A stretch of DNA of 64,000 nucleotides from JBCBRD01 sp039819785. Lineage in GTDB: Bacteria; Pseudomonadota; Alphaproteobacteria; Rhizobiales; Hyphomicrobiaceae. The notes under the pieces were generated by a model that did no database searches, was not told where the DNA came from, and saw only the letters and a list, made by a program, of their open reading frames with translations. The position numbers and the translations under genes were made by a program. Shown piece after piece: positions 18,139 through 25,985 of the stretch (positions are counted from its first letter, which is position 1; every line of letters starts with the position of its first letter). The stretch spans positions 62,001-126,000 of the forward strand of contig JBCBRH010000004.1 of NCBI GenBank assembly GCA_039819785.1. The letters run 5' to 3'.

Positions 18139-19797
18139 ATGCTTTATCGCGCCTTTGCAACCGTCGGCGGGCTCACACTCATAAGCCGGCTTCTCGGCTT
18201 TGTTCGGGATATTCTCATTGCGGCAACGTTGGGATCTGGCGCGGTTGCGGATGCCTTCTTTGTAGCATTCCGCTTCCCAAACCTATTCCGTCGGCTGTTC
18301 GGAGAGGGCGCGTTTAACGCAGCCTTCGTTCCGTTGTTCGCAAAGCGTCTCGCCGGCCATCACAGAAGCGATGGCAATCAGTCCACAGGCCAGGAGCCCC
18401 CCTTGGCTGAATTTGCAGAGGCGCCGGCGAAGGGGTTTGCAGGGGCACCAGCGAAGCGGTTTGCTGAGGAAAGCATGGCGGTCCTGGGCGCAGCGCTGAT
18501 TGTCCTCTCGACGAACGCGATCCTGACGATGCCATGGCTGATGTATGCGTTGGCACCGGGCTTCTCAGCAGACCCCGCCAAGTACAAGCTTGCCGTCGAA
18601 CTCTCGCAGATCGCGTTTCCCTACCTGTTTTGTATGTCCATCGTGGCGTTGCTTTCAGGCGTGCTGAATGCCCTGCAGCGCTACTGGGCCGCCGCCGCCG
18701 CACCCATTCTGCTCAATGTCGTGCTCATATCAGCCCTCACGACGTCCCTGTGGAACGGCTACGGCGAAACGGCCGACGCAGGCTACATCCTCGCCATGGC
18801 CGTCACCGCCGCCGGCATCGTCCAGTTGGTCATGCTCTGGATCGCCGTCCGCCAAACGGGCCTGAAGCTGGCAATCAGATGGCCACGCTATACGCCCGAC
18901 GTGAAGCGCCTCGTCGAGTTGGGCATCCCAGGCGTCATCTCCGGTGGCATCACACAGATCAACATCGTGATCGGCACGATCATCGCGTCCATGCAGGCCG
19001 GAGCCGTGTCTTTCCTCTACTATGCCGACAGGCTCTATCAGCTGCCGCTCGGAATTGTCGGTATCGCCATTGGCGTTGTGCTGCTCCCGGAGCTGTCACG
19101 GCAACTGACATCCGGCGACCGTGTCAAGGCGCTCGACACGCAAAACCGGTCGATGGAGTTTGCACTGCTTCTTACGCTGCCTGCTGCCGTGGCGCTGGGT
19201 CTTGCCGCAACCCCGATCATATCGGTGCTGTTCGAGCGGGGCGCGTTCGAGGCATCCGATACGGCTGCAACCGCCCAGGCCCTCGCTGCGTTTTCGATCG
19301 GGTTGCCAGCTTTTGTACTCATCAAGGTGCTGCAGCCGGCCTTCTTCGCCCGCGAAGACACCAAAACACCCATGCGCTTCGCAGGCGTCAATCTGGTCGT
19401 CAACGTCATCGGGTCGCTCGGGTTGTTTATCGCATTCCAGCACCTCGGTTGGATGCCACACGTCGGAATTGCGCTGGCCACGTCCATCGCCGCCTGGGTG
19501 AACACGGTCCTATTGTGGGGCGCGCTGGTTCGAAACGGCGACTTCTTACTGGATGCGAGATTGGCCCGAAACCTACCGTTCATTATCCTCGCCAGCCTCG
19601 CGATGGGCGCAGCGCTCGTTTTTGCGCTGCCGTATCTGGCGCACTATCTGGAGCAATCCCAGTCACTTCTGATCCGCATCGCAGCACTCGGCGTCATGGT
19701 GGTCGGTGGTGCGGGCATCTTTTTCCTGCTGACAGCACTACTGGGTGTCTTGCGGCCATCCATGCTGCGCAGGGCAGCCCGTGCACCACCAGCGTGA
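18139..19797 (+). CDS. murJ: Lipid II flippase MurJ (MviN)
   Basis: 552 residues with about 14 hydrophobic segments. The conserved N-terminus reads ISRLLGFVRDILIAATLGSG, then ADAFFVAFRFPNLFRRLFGEGA and FVPLFAKR. It flips lipid II across the inner membrane for peptidoglycan synthesis. A hydrophilic insert of about 35 residues between the second and third membrane segments contains two copies of the octapeptide pattern GAPAKxFA (about nucleotides 18400-18475), encoded by a 24-nt near-repeat. It precedes trpS by 146 bp. Confidence 0.93.
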   Translation: MLYRAFATVGGLTLISRLLGFVRDILIAATLGSGAVADAFFVAFRFPNLFRRLFGEGAFNAAFVPLFAKRLAGHHRSDGNQSTGQEPPLAEFAEAPAKGFAGAPAKRFAEESMAVLGAALIVLSTNAILTMPWLMYALAPGFSADPAKYKLAVELSQIAFPYLFCMSIVALLSGVLNALQRYWAAAAAPILLNVVLISALTTSLWNGYGETADAGYILAMAVTAAGIVQLVMLWIAVRQTGLKLAIRWPRYTPDVKRLVELGIPGVISGGITQINIVIGTIIASMQAGAVSFLYYADRLYQLPLGIVGIAIGVVLLPELSRQLTSGDRVKALDTQNRSMEFALLLTLPAAVALGLAATPIISVLFERGAFEASDTAATAQALAAFSIGLPAFVLIKVLQPAFFAREDTKTPMRFAGVNLVVNVIGSLGLFIAFQHLGWMPHVGIALATSIAAWVNTVLLWGALVRNGDFLLDARLARNLPFIILASLAMGAALVFALPYLAHYLEQSQSLLIRIAALGVMVVGGAGIFFLLTALLGVLRPSMLRRAARAPPA

Positions 19798-19943
19798 CAA
19801 CAAAACGTAAAGGTGCGGCCTAAGTCCCAGAAGCTCGGCAGGGTCTTCGGCGGCCAATCTTTCGGACGAATACCCCCGCGACCTTGCAAGCGGACGACCG
19901 CCGCGCCATAAGGCCCGACGAATTTCGACGGGAACCCCATCAC

Positions 19944-20978
19944 ATGGCATTCAAGAATCGCGTGTTTTCCGGCATGCAGCCGACCGGCAGCCTCCACCTT
20001 GGCAACTACCTCGGCGCGATGTTGCAGTGGATCAAGCTGCAGGAGACGCATGACTGCATCTACTGCGTCGTTGACTTGCACGCGATCACGGTTTGGCAAG
20101 AGCCGGACGAATTGCGCCATTCGATCCGCAAAGTCACGGCCGCCTACATGGCAGCCGGTCTCGATCCGAAACGTTCGATCCTGTTCAATCAGTCACAGGT
20201 CGCGGCGCACGCGGAGCTGGCCTGGGTTTTCAACTGCGTGGCCCGCCTGGGCTGGCTGAACCGCATGACTCAGTTCAAGGAAAAGGCTGGGAAAAACCGA
20301 GAGAACGCATCGGTTGGGCTATTCGCGTACCCCAATCTAATGGCCGCCGATATTTTGGCCTATCAGGCAACGCACGTTCCGGTGGGCGATGACCAGAAGC
20401 AGCACTTAGAGCTATGTCGCGACATCGCGCAGAAATTCAACGTGGACTTCGCAGACGCAATCAAGGCCACGGGACGTGAAGACGGGGTGTTCTTTCCGCT
20501 TCCCGAGCCCGTGATCACCGGGCCCGCCACCCGTGTCATGTCTTTGCGCGATGGCACAAAGAAGATGTCGAAGTCCGACCCGTCCGACCTGTCGCGCATC
20601 AACCTGACCGATGACGCCGACGCGATTGCAAAAAAAGTTCGCAAAGCAAAAACTGACACAGATGCTCTACCCAGCGAGGAGCCTGGGCTTGAGGGTCGGC
20701 CTGAAGCACAGAACCTGACGGCGATCTACGCTGCATTGGCCGGCACGGGCCGCGATCAGGTTTTGAAGGATTTTGGTGGCGCGCAGTTTTCAGATTTCAA
20801 AAAGGCGCTGGCCGATGTCTGCGTCGACAGGCTGGGCGGTCTTTCCAGCGAAATCAGCACGTTGATGGAAGACCCAGCCGAAATCGATCGAGTCTTGGCC
20901 GATGGGTCTGCCCGCGCCCGAGCCATAGCCGAACCGATCATGGTCGATGTCAAAAAAATACTGGGGTTTGTGACCTGA
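19944..20978 (+). CDS. trpS: Tryptophanyl-tRNA synthetase
   Basis: 344 residues, a class I synthetase. The HIGH-type motif is PTGSLHLGNYLGA and the KMSKS loop is GTKKMSKSDPSD. AYPNLMAADILAYQ and VPVGDDQKQHLELCRDI are family signatures. It charges tRNA-Trp. ATG 19944 starts exactly at the conserved N-terminus MAFKNRVFSGMQPTG; an upstream in-frame ATG at 19884 would add 20 unconserved residues. Confidence 0.96.
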   Translation: MAFKNRVFSGMQPTGSLHLGNYLGAMLQWIKLQETHDCIYCVVDLHAITVWQEPDELRHSIRKVTAAYMAAGLDPKRSILFNQSQVAAHAELAWVFNCVARLGWLNRMTQFKEKAGKNRENASVGLFAYPNLMAADILAYQATHVPVGDDQKQHLELCRDIAQKFNVDFADAIKATGREDGVFFPLPEPVITGPATRVMSLRDGTKKMSKSDPSDLSRINLTDDADAIAKKVRKAKTDTDALPSEEPGLEGRPEAQNLTAIYAALAGTGRDQVLKDFGGAQFSDFKKALADVCVDRLGGLSSEISTLMEDPAEIDRVLADGSARARAIAEPIMVDVKKILGFVT

Positions 20979-21075
20979 ACCCTCTCAAGCTTAACGAGTA
21001 AAGCCCTTCGACCGAAACAGAGTGAAATCAAAACGGATCATTGTCCGCACGCCCCGTGCGTGGCAGCATGGACAG

Positions 21076-21576
21076 ATGAAGAAAAGAAAATCCTTTGAAG
21101 CGGGCCACCTGCGCAAATTCCTCCTGATCGTGGACGACACAGATGAGGTGGAAGCAGCCGTTTTCTACGCAGCAAACCGCGTGGCCCACTCCGGGGGCTC
21201 TCTGGTCATGCTCTACATCATCGAACCGCAGGTCTTCCAACACTGGATGGGCGTGAAACAAGTCCAGATGGAGGAGGAGACTATCAAGGCCAAGGCGCTG
21301 TTCCGGCTTTATCGCCGCAAATTGAACCAGCAGGGGTTTGAAGCGGTCAAGAGCGAAGAGACGATTGCAGAAGGCGACAAGGCAGACCAGATAGCCGAAA
21401 TCATTCAGCAGGATGAGGATATCGCAATTCTGGTCCTTGGCGCGGCCGCCAACTCCAAAGGACCCGGACCATTGGTGTCCTCGCTCGCAAGCGGGTCTTC
21501 GGCGGGATCTTTCCCGATCCCCATTACAATCGTGCCCGGCAACCTGACCCCGGAAGAAATTGAAGCGCTCGCTTGA
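21076..21576 (+). CDS. Universal stress protein family protein
   Basis: 166 residues in a Rossmann-like Usp fold: KFLLIVDDTDEVEAAVFYAANRVA opens it (given in part as FLLIVDDTDEVEAAVFYA), followed by GGSLVMLYIIEP and ending IPITIVPGNLT. The ATP-binding glycine pattern near LGAAANSKGPGP is not clearly canonical, so nucleotide binding is uncertain. ATG 21076 is chosen; GTG 21022 in frame would add 18 basic residues. The position between trpS and nfuA is conserved in Rhizobiales; the role there is not known to me. Confidence 0.78.
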   Translation: MKKRKSFEAGHLRKFLLIVDDTDEVEAAVFYAANRVAHSGGSLVMLYIIEPQVFQHWMGVKQVQMEEETIKAKALFRLYRRKLNQQGFEAVKSEETIAEGDKADQIAEIIQQDEDIAILVLGAAANSKGPGPLVSSLASGSSAGSFPIPITIVPGNLTPEEIEALA

Positions 21577-21668
21577 TGTCGGCATGGCCCTGAGGCGTCT
21601 GGCCTAATACGTATTTGGTTAAGTGATGCGGGAACGCTCGGGTGTAAACGCCCAAATCCGCGATCCTG

Positions 21669-21772
21669 GATACCATCCCCAGATACCATCCCCAGATACC
21701 ATCCCCAGATACCATCCCCAGATACCATCCCCAGATACCATCCCCAGATACCAGCCCCAGATACCAGACCCA
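21669..21772 (+). repeat. 13-bp tandem repeat (minisatellite), 8 units
   Basis: Eight head-to-tail units of gataccatcccca fill 104 bp exactly. Units 1-6 (21669-21746) are identical. Unit 7 is gataccagcccca and unit 8 gataccagaccca, so variants cluster at the right end. The unit length is not a multiple of three and no credible protein crosses the array. It lies in the 344-bp gap between the usp gene and nfuA, about 68 bp before the putative Irr box. Confidence 0.95.
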
Positions 21773-21839
21773 GGCCGTTCAGCTTTCGCAGGATAGGCCC
21801 GGTTGCCTCTCGACTTTCAAGCGTCGGTCCTTTAAGTGA

Positions 21840-21856
21840 TCTAGAACCATTCTAAA
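21840..21856 (+). promoter_or_regulatory. Putative Irr box (iron control element) upstream of nfuA
   Basis: The 17-mer TCTAGAACCATTCTAAA matches the Irr-box/ICE consensus TTTAGAA-N3-TTCTAAA at 13 of 14 defined positions; the only mismatch is the second base. It lies 64 bp before the nfuA start codon. Irr is encoded in this window at 54910. Binding is inference. Confidence 0.65.
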
Positions 21857-21920
21857 CTCGTTGGCGAACGGGCAGGCAAAACATGCAGCCTGCTATGTCG
21901 TCCGCCGGAGGGCCTAACAA

Positions 21921-22484
21921 ATGTTTATACAAACCGAAGCAACGCCTAACCCAGCCACGCTGAAGTTCATCCCAGGCAAGGATGTGAGCCCGTCAGCCAC
22001 CGCAGATTTCCGGCATCCCACGGAAGCCGAAACATCGCCACTCGCAGCGCGGCTGTTCGAAATCACCGGAGTTTCTGGGGTTTTCCTAGGATCGGACTTC
22101 ATCTCCGTCACGAAAGGTGAGGCCGACTGGCAGCACCTGAAGCCGATGATCCTCGGCGCGATCATGCAACACTACATGTCAGGGGCCCCCGTCATGGGAG
22201 CAGCCGGACCCGAAGTGGACGATGAAGGTGCCTTTGACGAAGAAGACGCTGAAGTCGTCAAGACGATCAAGGAATTGCTTGAAACACGTGTCAGACCAGC
22301 CGTTGCCCAGGATGGCGGCGACATCACGTTTTCCAAGTTCCAGGACGGCATCGTTTATCTGCACATGCGCGGCGCATGCGCGGGATGCCCATCCTCAACG
22401 GCCACACTGCGCCACGGCATCGAAAACCTATTGAAACACTTTTGCCCTGAAGTGTCTGAGGTCCAAGCCGTCGGCGCTGCTTGA
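21921..22484 (+). CDS. nfuA: NifU-like Fe-S cluster carrier (Nfu family)
   Basis: 187 residues. An N-terminal Nfu_N domain begins MFIQTEATPNPATLKFIPG. The C-terminal NifU domain (about residues 110-187) holds the cluster-binding pair in GACAGCPSS (C-x-x-C). The acidic linker between them is about 20 residues. It carries Fe-S clusters from the Suf/Isc scaffold to target apoproteins; MiaB, encoded at 25986, is a plausible client. A GGAGGG ribosome site precedes ATG 21921. Expression is likely iron-controlled through the Irr box upstream, and a strong intrinsic terminator follows at 22517. Confidence 0.9.
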   Translation: MFIQTEATPNPATLKFIPGKDVSPSATADFRHPTEAETSPLAARLFEITGVSGVFLGSDFISVTKGEADWQHLKPMILGAIMQHYMSGAPVMGAAGPEVDDEGAFDEEDAEVVKTIKELLETRVRPAVAQDGGDITFSKFQDGIVYLHMRGACAGCPSSTATLRHGIENLLKHFCPEVSEVQAVGAA

Positions 22485-22516
22485 GGTCAGGTCACACGAC
22501 ATCGACGATGGAATTG

Positions 22517-22544
22517 GCCCCGGCAGATGTTGGGGCTTTTTTTT
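22517..22544 (+). terminator. Intrinsic terminator after nfuA
   Basis: GCCCC (22517-22521) and GGGGC (22532-22536) form a stem with a 10-nt loop, followed at once by eight T residues (22537-22544). It lies 33 bp after the nfuA stop. Confidence 0.85.
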
Positions 22545-22582
22545 GCTTCTGAGGAACAAACCCTGGCGAGTTGGGTTTGCTT

Positions 22583-22668
22583 GAGCATGTTCAGGAAAAG
22601 TGTATGCGGTTTTCCGCCCGGAACATGCTCCAAATCAGGAGCCCGGAACATGCTCCAAAAAAGGCTCT
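22583..22668. repeat. Dispersed palindromic repeat, copy 2
   Basis: GAGCATGTTC and GAACATGCTC form a perfect 10-bp outer stem, with GGAAAA and TTTTCC pairing inside. The right half is then partly duplicated (a second cccggaacatgctcc) where copies 1 and 3 carry a different hairpin. It lies between the nfuA terminator and the nitroreductase gene. Confidence 0.85.
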
Positions 22669-22758
22669 AACGTCGACGTACACTGCGCGCCGGTTTCCCT
22701 TTTTCGAGCGTCTGCAAAGGTCGCTCCACTGTCCCCCTAATCCGGAGATCACCACCAC

Positions 22759-23382
22759 ATGACAACCGCCAGCAAGCATGATCAGCCCATCGGCCAGTCC
22801 GCTCTCGACCAACTATTCTTTTCCGCACGCTCTCAAAATGCATGGCAGGATCGAACCGTCTCCGATGACCAGCTCAAACAGGTGGTGGACATCATGAAAA
22901 TGGCACCCACCAGCGCCAACTGTTCGCCAGCCCGACTTGTCTTCGTGAAATCAGACGCAGCCAAGCAAAAGCTCAAGCCGCATCTCTCCGATGGCAACGT
23001 GGAAAAAACCATGTCGGCACCCGTCTGTGTGATCGTCGGCACCGACTATGCGTTTTACGAAAGCCTCGGAAAACTGTTCCCACACACCGATGCGCGCAGC
23101 TGGTTCTTCGATGGCGACGGAAATGCACTACAAGGCAAAATCGACGAAACAGCATTTCGAAACAGCACGTTGCAGGGCGCTTATCTGATCTTGGCAGCCC
23201 GCGCAGTGGGTCTTGATTGCGGGCCGATGTCTGGCTTTGACCCAGCCGGCGTCACCAAGGAATTCTTTCCGGGTACAACTGTGAAAGCCAACTTCCTGTG
23301 CAATCTGGGCTATGGTGATGAGAGCGAACTGTTTGATCGCTCGCCGCGCTTTGATTTTGACGAGATGGCATCGATCGTCTGA
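22759..23382 (+). CDS. rutE: RutE-like nitroreductase-family flavoenzyme (malonic semialdehyde reductase type)
   Basis: 207 residues. RutE-subgroup signatures are APTSANCSPARLVFVKS, FPHTDARSWF, ETAFRNSTLQGAYLILAARA and GLDCGPMSGFDPAGV. In E. coli RutE reduces 3-oxopropanoate (malonic semialdehyde) to 3-hydroxypropanoate in pyrimidine breakdown, using FMN. No other rut gene is nearby, so another substrate is possible. Start ATG 22759 is followed directly by MTTASKHDQPIG. It is probably its own transcription unit, sitting after a terminator and a repeat. Confidence 0.8.
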   Translation: MTTASKHDQPIGQSALDQLFFSARSQNAWQDRTVSDDQLKQVVDIMKMAPTSANCSPARLVFVKSDAAKQKLKPHLSDGNVEKTMSAPVCVIVGTDYAFYESLGKLFPHTDARSWFFDGDGNALQGKIDETAFRNSTLQGAYLILAARAVGLDCGPMSGFDPAGVTKEFFPGTTVKANFLCNLGYGDESELFDRSPRFDFDEMASIV

Positions 23383-23490
23383 ACAAAGGCGTATGTGGTT
23401 CAGGAAAGGCCGGGCAAGGCAGGTTCCAATCCTGTCCAACCAAAGCCAGTCCAATCCCAGCTGAGCTGACCGACATCAAGGCACACCGGT

Positions 23491-24243
23491 TTGAACATAC
23501 TGGCCTTCGACACCTGTTTTGATGCCTGCTCGGTTGCGGTGTTGACCGCTGACGGACGGCGTTTTGCCAGGTTCGAAGCCATGCAAACGGGGCAGGCTGA
23601 AGCGCTCCTGCCAATGATCGCAGATGTCATGGATGATGCGGGCCTGTCGCCATCGCAACTCAACCGGATCGCCGCAACACGCGGCCCCGGAACGTTCACA
23701 GGCACGCGCATTGGTCTGTCTGCTGCGCGCGCCATCTGTCTTGCCACGGGGGCTGAAGGCCTAGGCTTTTCCAGCCTGCAAGTCATCGCAACGGCTGCCA
23801 TCGCCATTCACAACAGTGCACCTAGTCCCAACGGCAGCCTAATGCTCGTCGCCCGCCCCGAACGCAGAGGCACCCATGACGTGCAAACATTCGACGCCGC
23901 CGGCCAGGCGCTAACGCCTCCCATGGCCGCCTCGCCAGCTCAGATCGCAAAGTGCCTTGAATACATTCATGCCGATCGCGGCGCTGACAATGGCACCCTA
24001 CTGATCGGGTCCGGCGCAAACGAATTGGCCGCAGCACTCAGCACGATCAATCCAGGGATGGCGCTGGACCAGAGCGGAGCGGCGATTGAGGACCAACTCG
24101 CCGAGCCCGACGCCCGCCATCTTCTGTCCCTAGCATCAGAAACGTTGGACGCCGCACATCACCCGCTCACCCCGCTTTATCTGCGCCCGGTTGATGCCAA
24201 ACCATCGAGCAAGCCCTCGATTGCAAGGGTGCAGCCGGCATAA
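23491..24243 (+). CDS. tsaB: tRNA t6A biosynthesis protein TsaB
   Basis: 250 residues of ASKHA fold. The N-terminus MNILAFDTCFDACSVAV and the motif TRGPGTFTGTRIGLSAARA are diagnostic. TsaB pairs with TsaD, TsaE and TsaC to make N6-threonylcarbamoyl-adenosine at position 37 of ANN-decoding tRNAs; tsaD is not in the window. The start is TTG 23491, exactly at the conserved N-terminus, and a rare initiator. rimI follows 14 bp later, so the two are co-transcribed. Confidence 0.92.
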   Translation: MNILAFDTCFDACSVAVLTADGRRFARFEAMQTGQAEALLPMIADVMDDAGLSPSQLNRIAATRGPGTFTGTRIGLSAARAICLATGAEGLGFSSLQVIATAAIAIHNSAPSPNGSLMLVARPERRGTHDVQTFDAAGQALTPPMAASPAQIAKCLEYIHADRGADNGTLLIGSGANELAAALSTINPGMALDQSGAAIEDQLAEPDARHLLSLASETLDAAHHPLTPLYLRPVDAKPSSKPSIARVQPA

Positions 24244-24257
24244 CCCGAAAGCGCGAC

Positions 24258-24836
24258 ATGACGAACGAGTTGGCCTTGATGGAGATAGGACCAGACAACA
24301 CCGTTTCGCCGGCGAGCCTCGCTGAGCTACACGCTTTGCTATTTCCGCAACCATGGAGCGAAGCAACGTTTGCGCAAATGCAGGAAGACACCCGAACAAG
24401 CGGTTTGATCGCCTTTCACAGGCAGGCAAGCAACAATCAACTCGGACCCGGGGAGCCAATGTCGCCGCAAGGTCTGGTGGTGCAACCGGTAGGCTTCGCC
24501 TTCGCACGCATCGCAGCGGACGAAGCCGAGATCCTGACCATCGGCGTCAGCGCACTCCACCAGTCCTCAGGTATCGGTGCGGCACTTCTTCGAGAGCTGG
24601 CTAAGTCCGTGCGCACACACGGAGCGCACCGCCTCTTTCTGGAGGTCGCCAAAAACAACGCCCCGGCCTTAAAGCTCTACGCACGGGCAGGATTTGAAAA
24701 GGTGGGGACGCGCCGGGGCTACTATCAGTCGACGAACGGAACAGCCATGGATGCCATCATCATGGCGCGGCGATTAACCGGCCTTGCCGACAACGAGCTG
24801 ATGCACCCTAAGGCCTCCATGGACGCTCAACGTTGA
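24258..24836 (+). CDS. rimI: Ribosomal protein S18 alanine N-acetyltransferase RimI-type
   Basis: 192 residues, longer than the 145-160 typical of RimI because of an N-terminal extension and a loop around residues 55-75. The GNAT acetyl-CoA loop is HQSSGIGAALLREL and the C-terminal motif is NAPALKLYARAGFEKVG followed by RRGYYQ. Coupling with tsaB 14 bp upstream supports RimI rather than another GNAT. Substrate specificity is inferred from context. Confidence 0.85.
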   Translation: MTNELALMEIGPDNTVSPASLAELHALLFPQPWSEATFAQMQEDTRTSGLIAFHRQASNNQLGPGEPMSPQGLVVQPVGFAFARIAADEAEILTIGVSALHQSSGIGAALLRELAKSVRTHGAHRLFLEVAKNNAPALKLYARAGFEKVGTRRGYYQSTNGTAMDAIIMARRLTGLADNELMHPKASMDAQR

Positions 24837-24980
24837 AACAGGTACCAGCCCCATCCGAAGTCGACGACAGGGGGCACACTGCCCGGTGCAAAAGAAAGCC
24901 GGTGACAATCGCCGTCAAGCTCGGACAAACATAGCACCGCCCGTAAACAAACCCGCCAGCAACACCGCAAGGAACTACGA

Positions 24981-25823
24981 ATGTCTGCCCTCCGCGGGAC
25001 GCTTCTGCTATCAGGCTTCGCTGCGCTCACGTTACCGTTGATGCCAGTGCAGGCAGCTATGAACCGGATCTCACCAACCTGGGCGCGCAGGTTCCCGCAT
25101 TGGTACCACAAGCGCGTTTGCAGCCTCCTGGGCGTCCGCATCAGTCAGACTGGGACGCTGGCTGGAGACAGGCCGGTCCTACTCGTCGCCAACCACATTT
25201 CCTGGCTCGACATTCCGATTATTTCAGCCGTCGCTCCGGTTTCGTTTATTGCAAAAAAGGAGGTCGGCGGTTGGCCTGGCGTCAGCGCGTTGGCCAACCT
25301 GCAGCGCACGGTCTTTGTGGACCGGGAAAAGCGCCTCGAGGTCGGCAACACCGCACGCGAGGTCAAGGCACGTCTGAAATCAGGCGACAATCTCGTCTTG
25401 TTTGCGGAAGGAACATCGACCGACGGCAATCGTGTCCTGCCGTTTCGCACATCATTGTTCGCCGCCGTAAAGCCTTCCCGGTCAAACGACAAAGCGGACG
25501 GCGAACGCGCGAATGGCGGTGATGCAAATAACAGCGGCGGGCCAGAGCCCGTCGTCCAAACGTTGACGATCGTCTACACGGCCCTGCACGGCGTGCCGCT
25601 TGGACGGCAGGACCGTGCCAAGGTCGGCTGGTACGGCGATATGGATATGGTCCCGCACGCTTGGCAACTTCTCAAGGCCGGACCGTTGGATGTCGCGATC
25701 CACATTGGTGAGCCCATCGGCCTTGAAACCTTTGCCGATCGCAAGCAATTGGCCAGGCACACCGAAACAGAAGTCCGCGACCTCTTTCTCAAGACGTTAC
25801 GCGCAAAGCCCGACAGGGACTGA
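24981..25823 (+). CDS. plsC: 1-acyl-sn-glycerol-3-phosphate acyltransferase family (PlsC/OlsA)
   Basis: 280 residues. The acyltransferase H-x4-D motif is NHISWLDIPI, followed by FIAKKEVGGWPGV and the substrate motif FAEGTSTDGN. A hydrophobic N-terminal segment (residues 1-28) anchors it to the membrane. It probably makes phosphatidic acid from lysophosphatidic acid; the related OlsA acylates lyso-ornithine lipid and cannot be excluded. A hydrophilic Asp/Asn/Gly-rich insert lies at about nucleotides 25470-25560. In many relatives a fur/mur gene lies between rimI and this gene; it is absent here. Confidence 0.85.
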   Translation: MSALRGTLLLSGFAALTLPLMPVQAAMNRISPTWARRFPHWYHKRVCSLLGVRISQTGTLAGDRPVLLVANHISWLDIPIISAVAPVSFIAKKEVGGWPGVSALANLQRTVFVDREKRLEVGNTAREVKARLKSGDNLVLFAEGTSTDGNRVLPFRTSLFAAVKPSRSNDKADGERANGGDANNSGGPEPVVQTLTIVYTALHGVPLGRQDRAKVGWYGDMDMVPHAWQLLKAGPLDVAIHIGEPIGLETFADRKQLARHTETEVRDLFLKTLRAKPDRD

Positions 25824-25985
25824 TCTTGCCGGTCCCTTGCTACAAACGACCTCAAATCCCGCACAAGTTCACTTTCACACGGTCCGTCACGCGCACCGGG
25901 ATTGACAGACGATCCGCAGTGATGATGGGGTGGAATGCCGGCGTGCTGACGGCCTAACGCGAACACGCGCAACCTGCACCCAGAA

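Noticed and set aside
18534..19823. 429-codon plus-strand frame overlapping murJ
   Set aside because: Arg/His-rich out-of-frame translation inside an unmistakable MurJ gene; no ribosome site or domain.
21669..21772. Possible CRISPR array
   Set aside because: Units are contiguous 13-mers with no spacers; it is a minisatellite.
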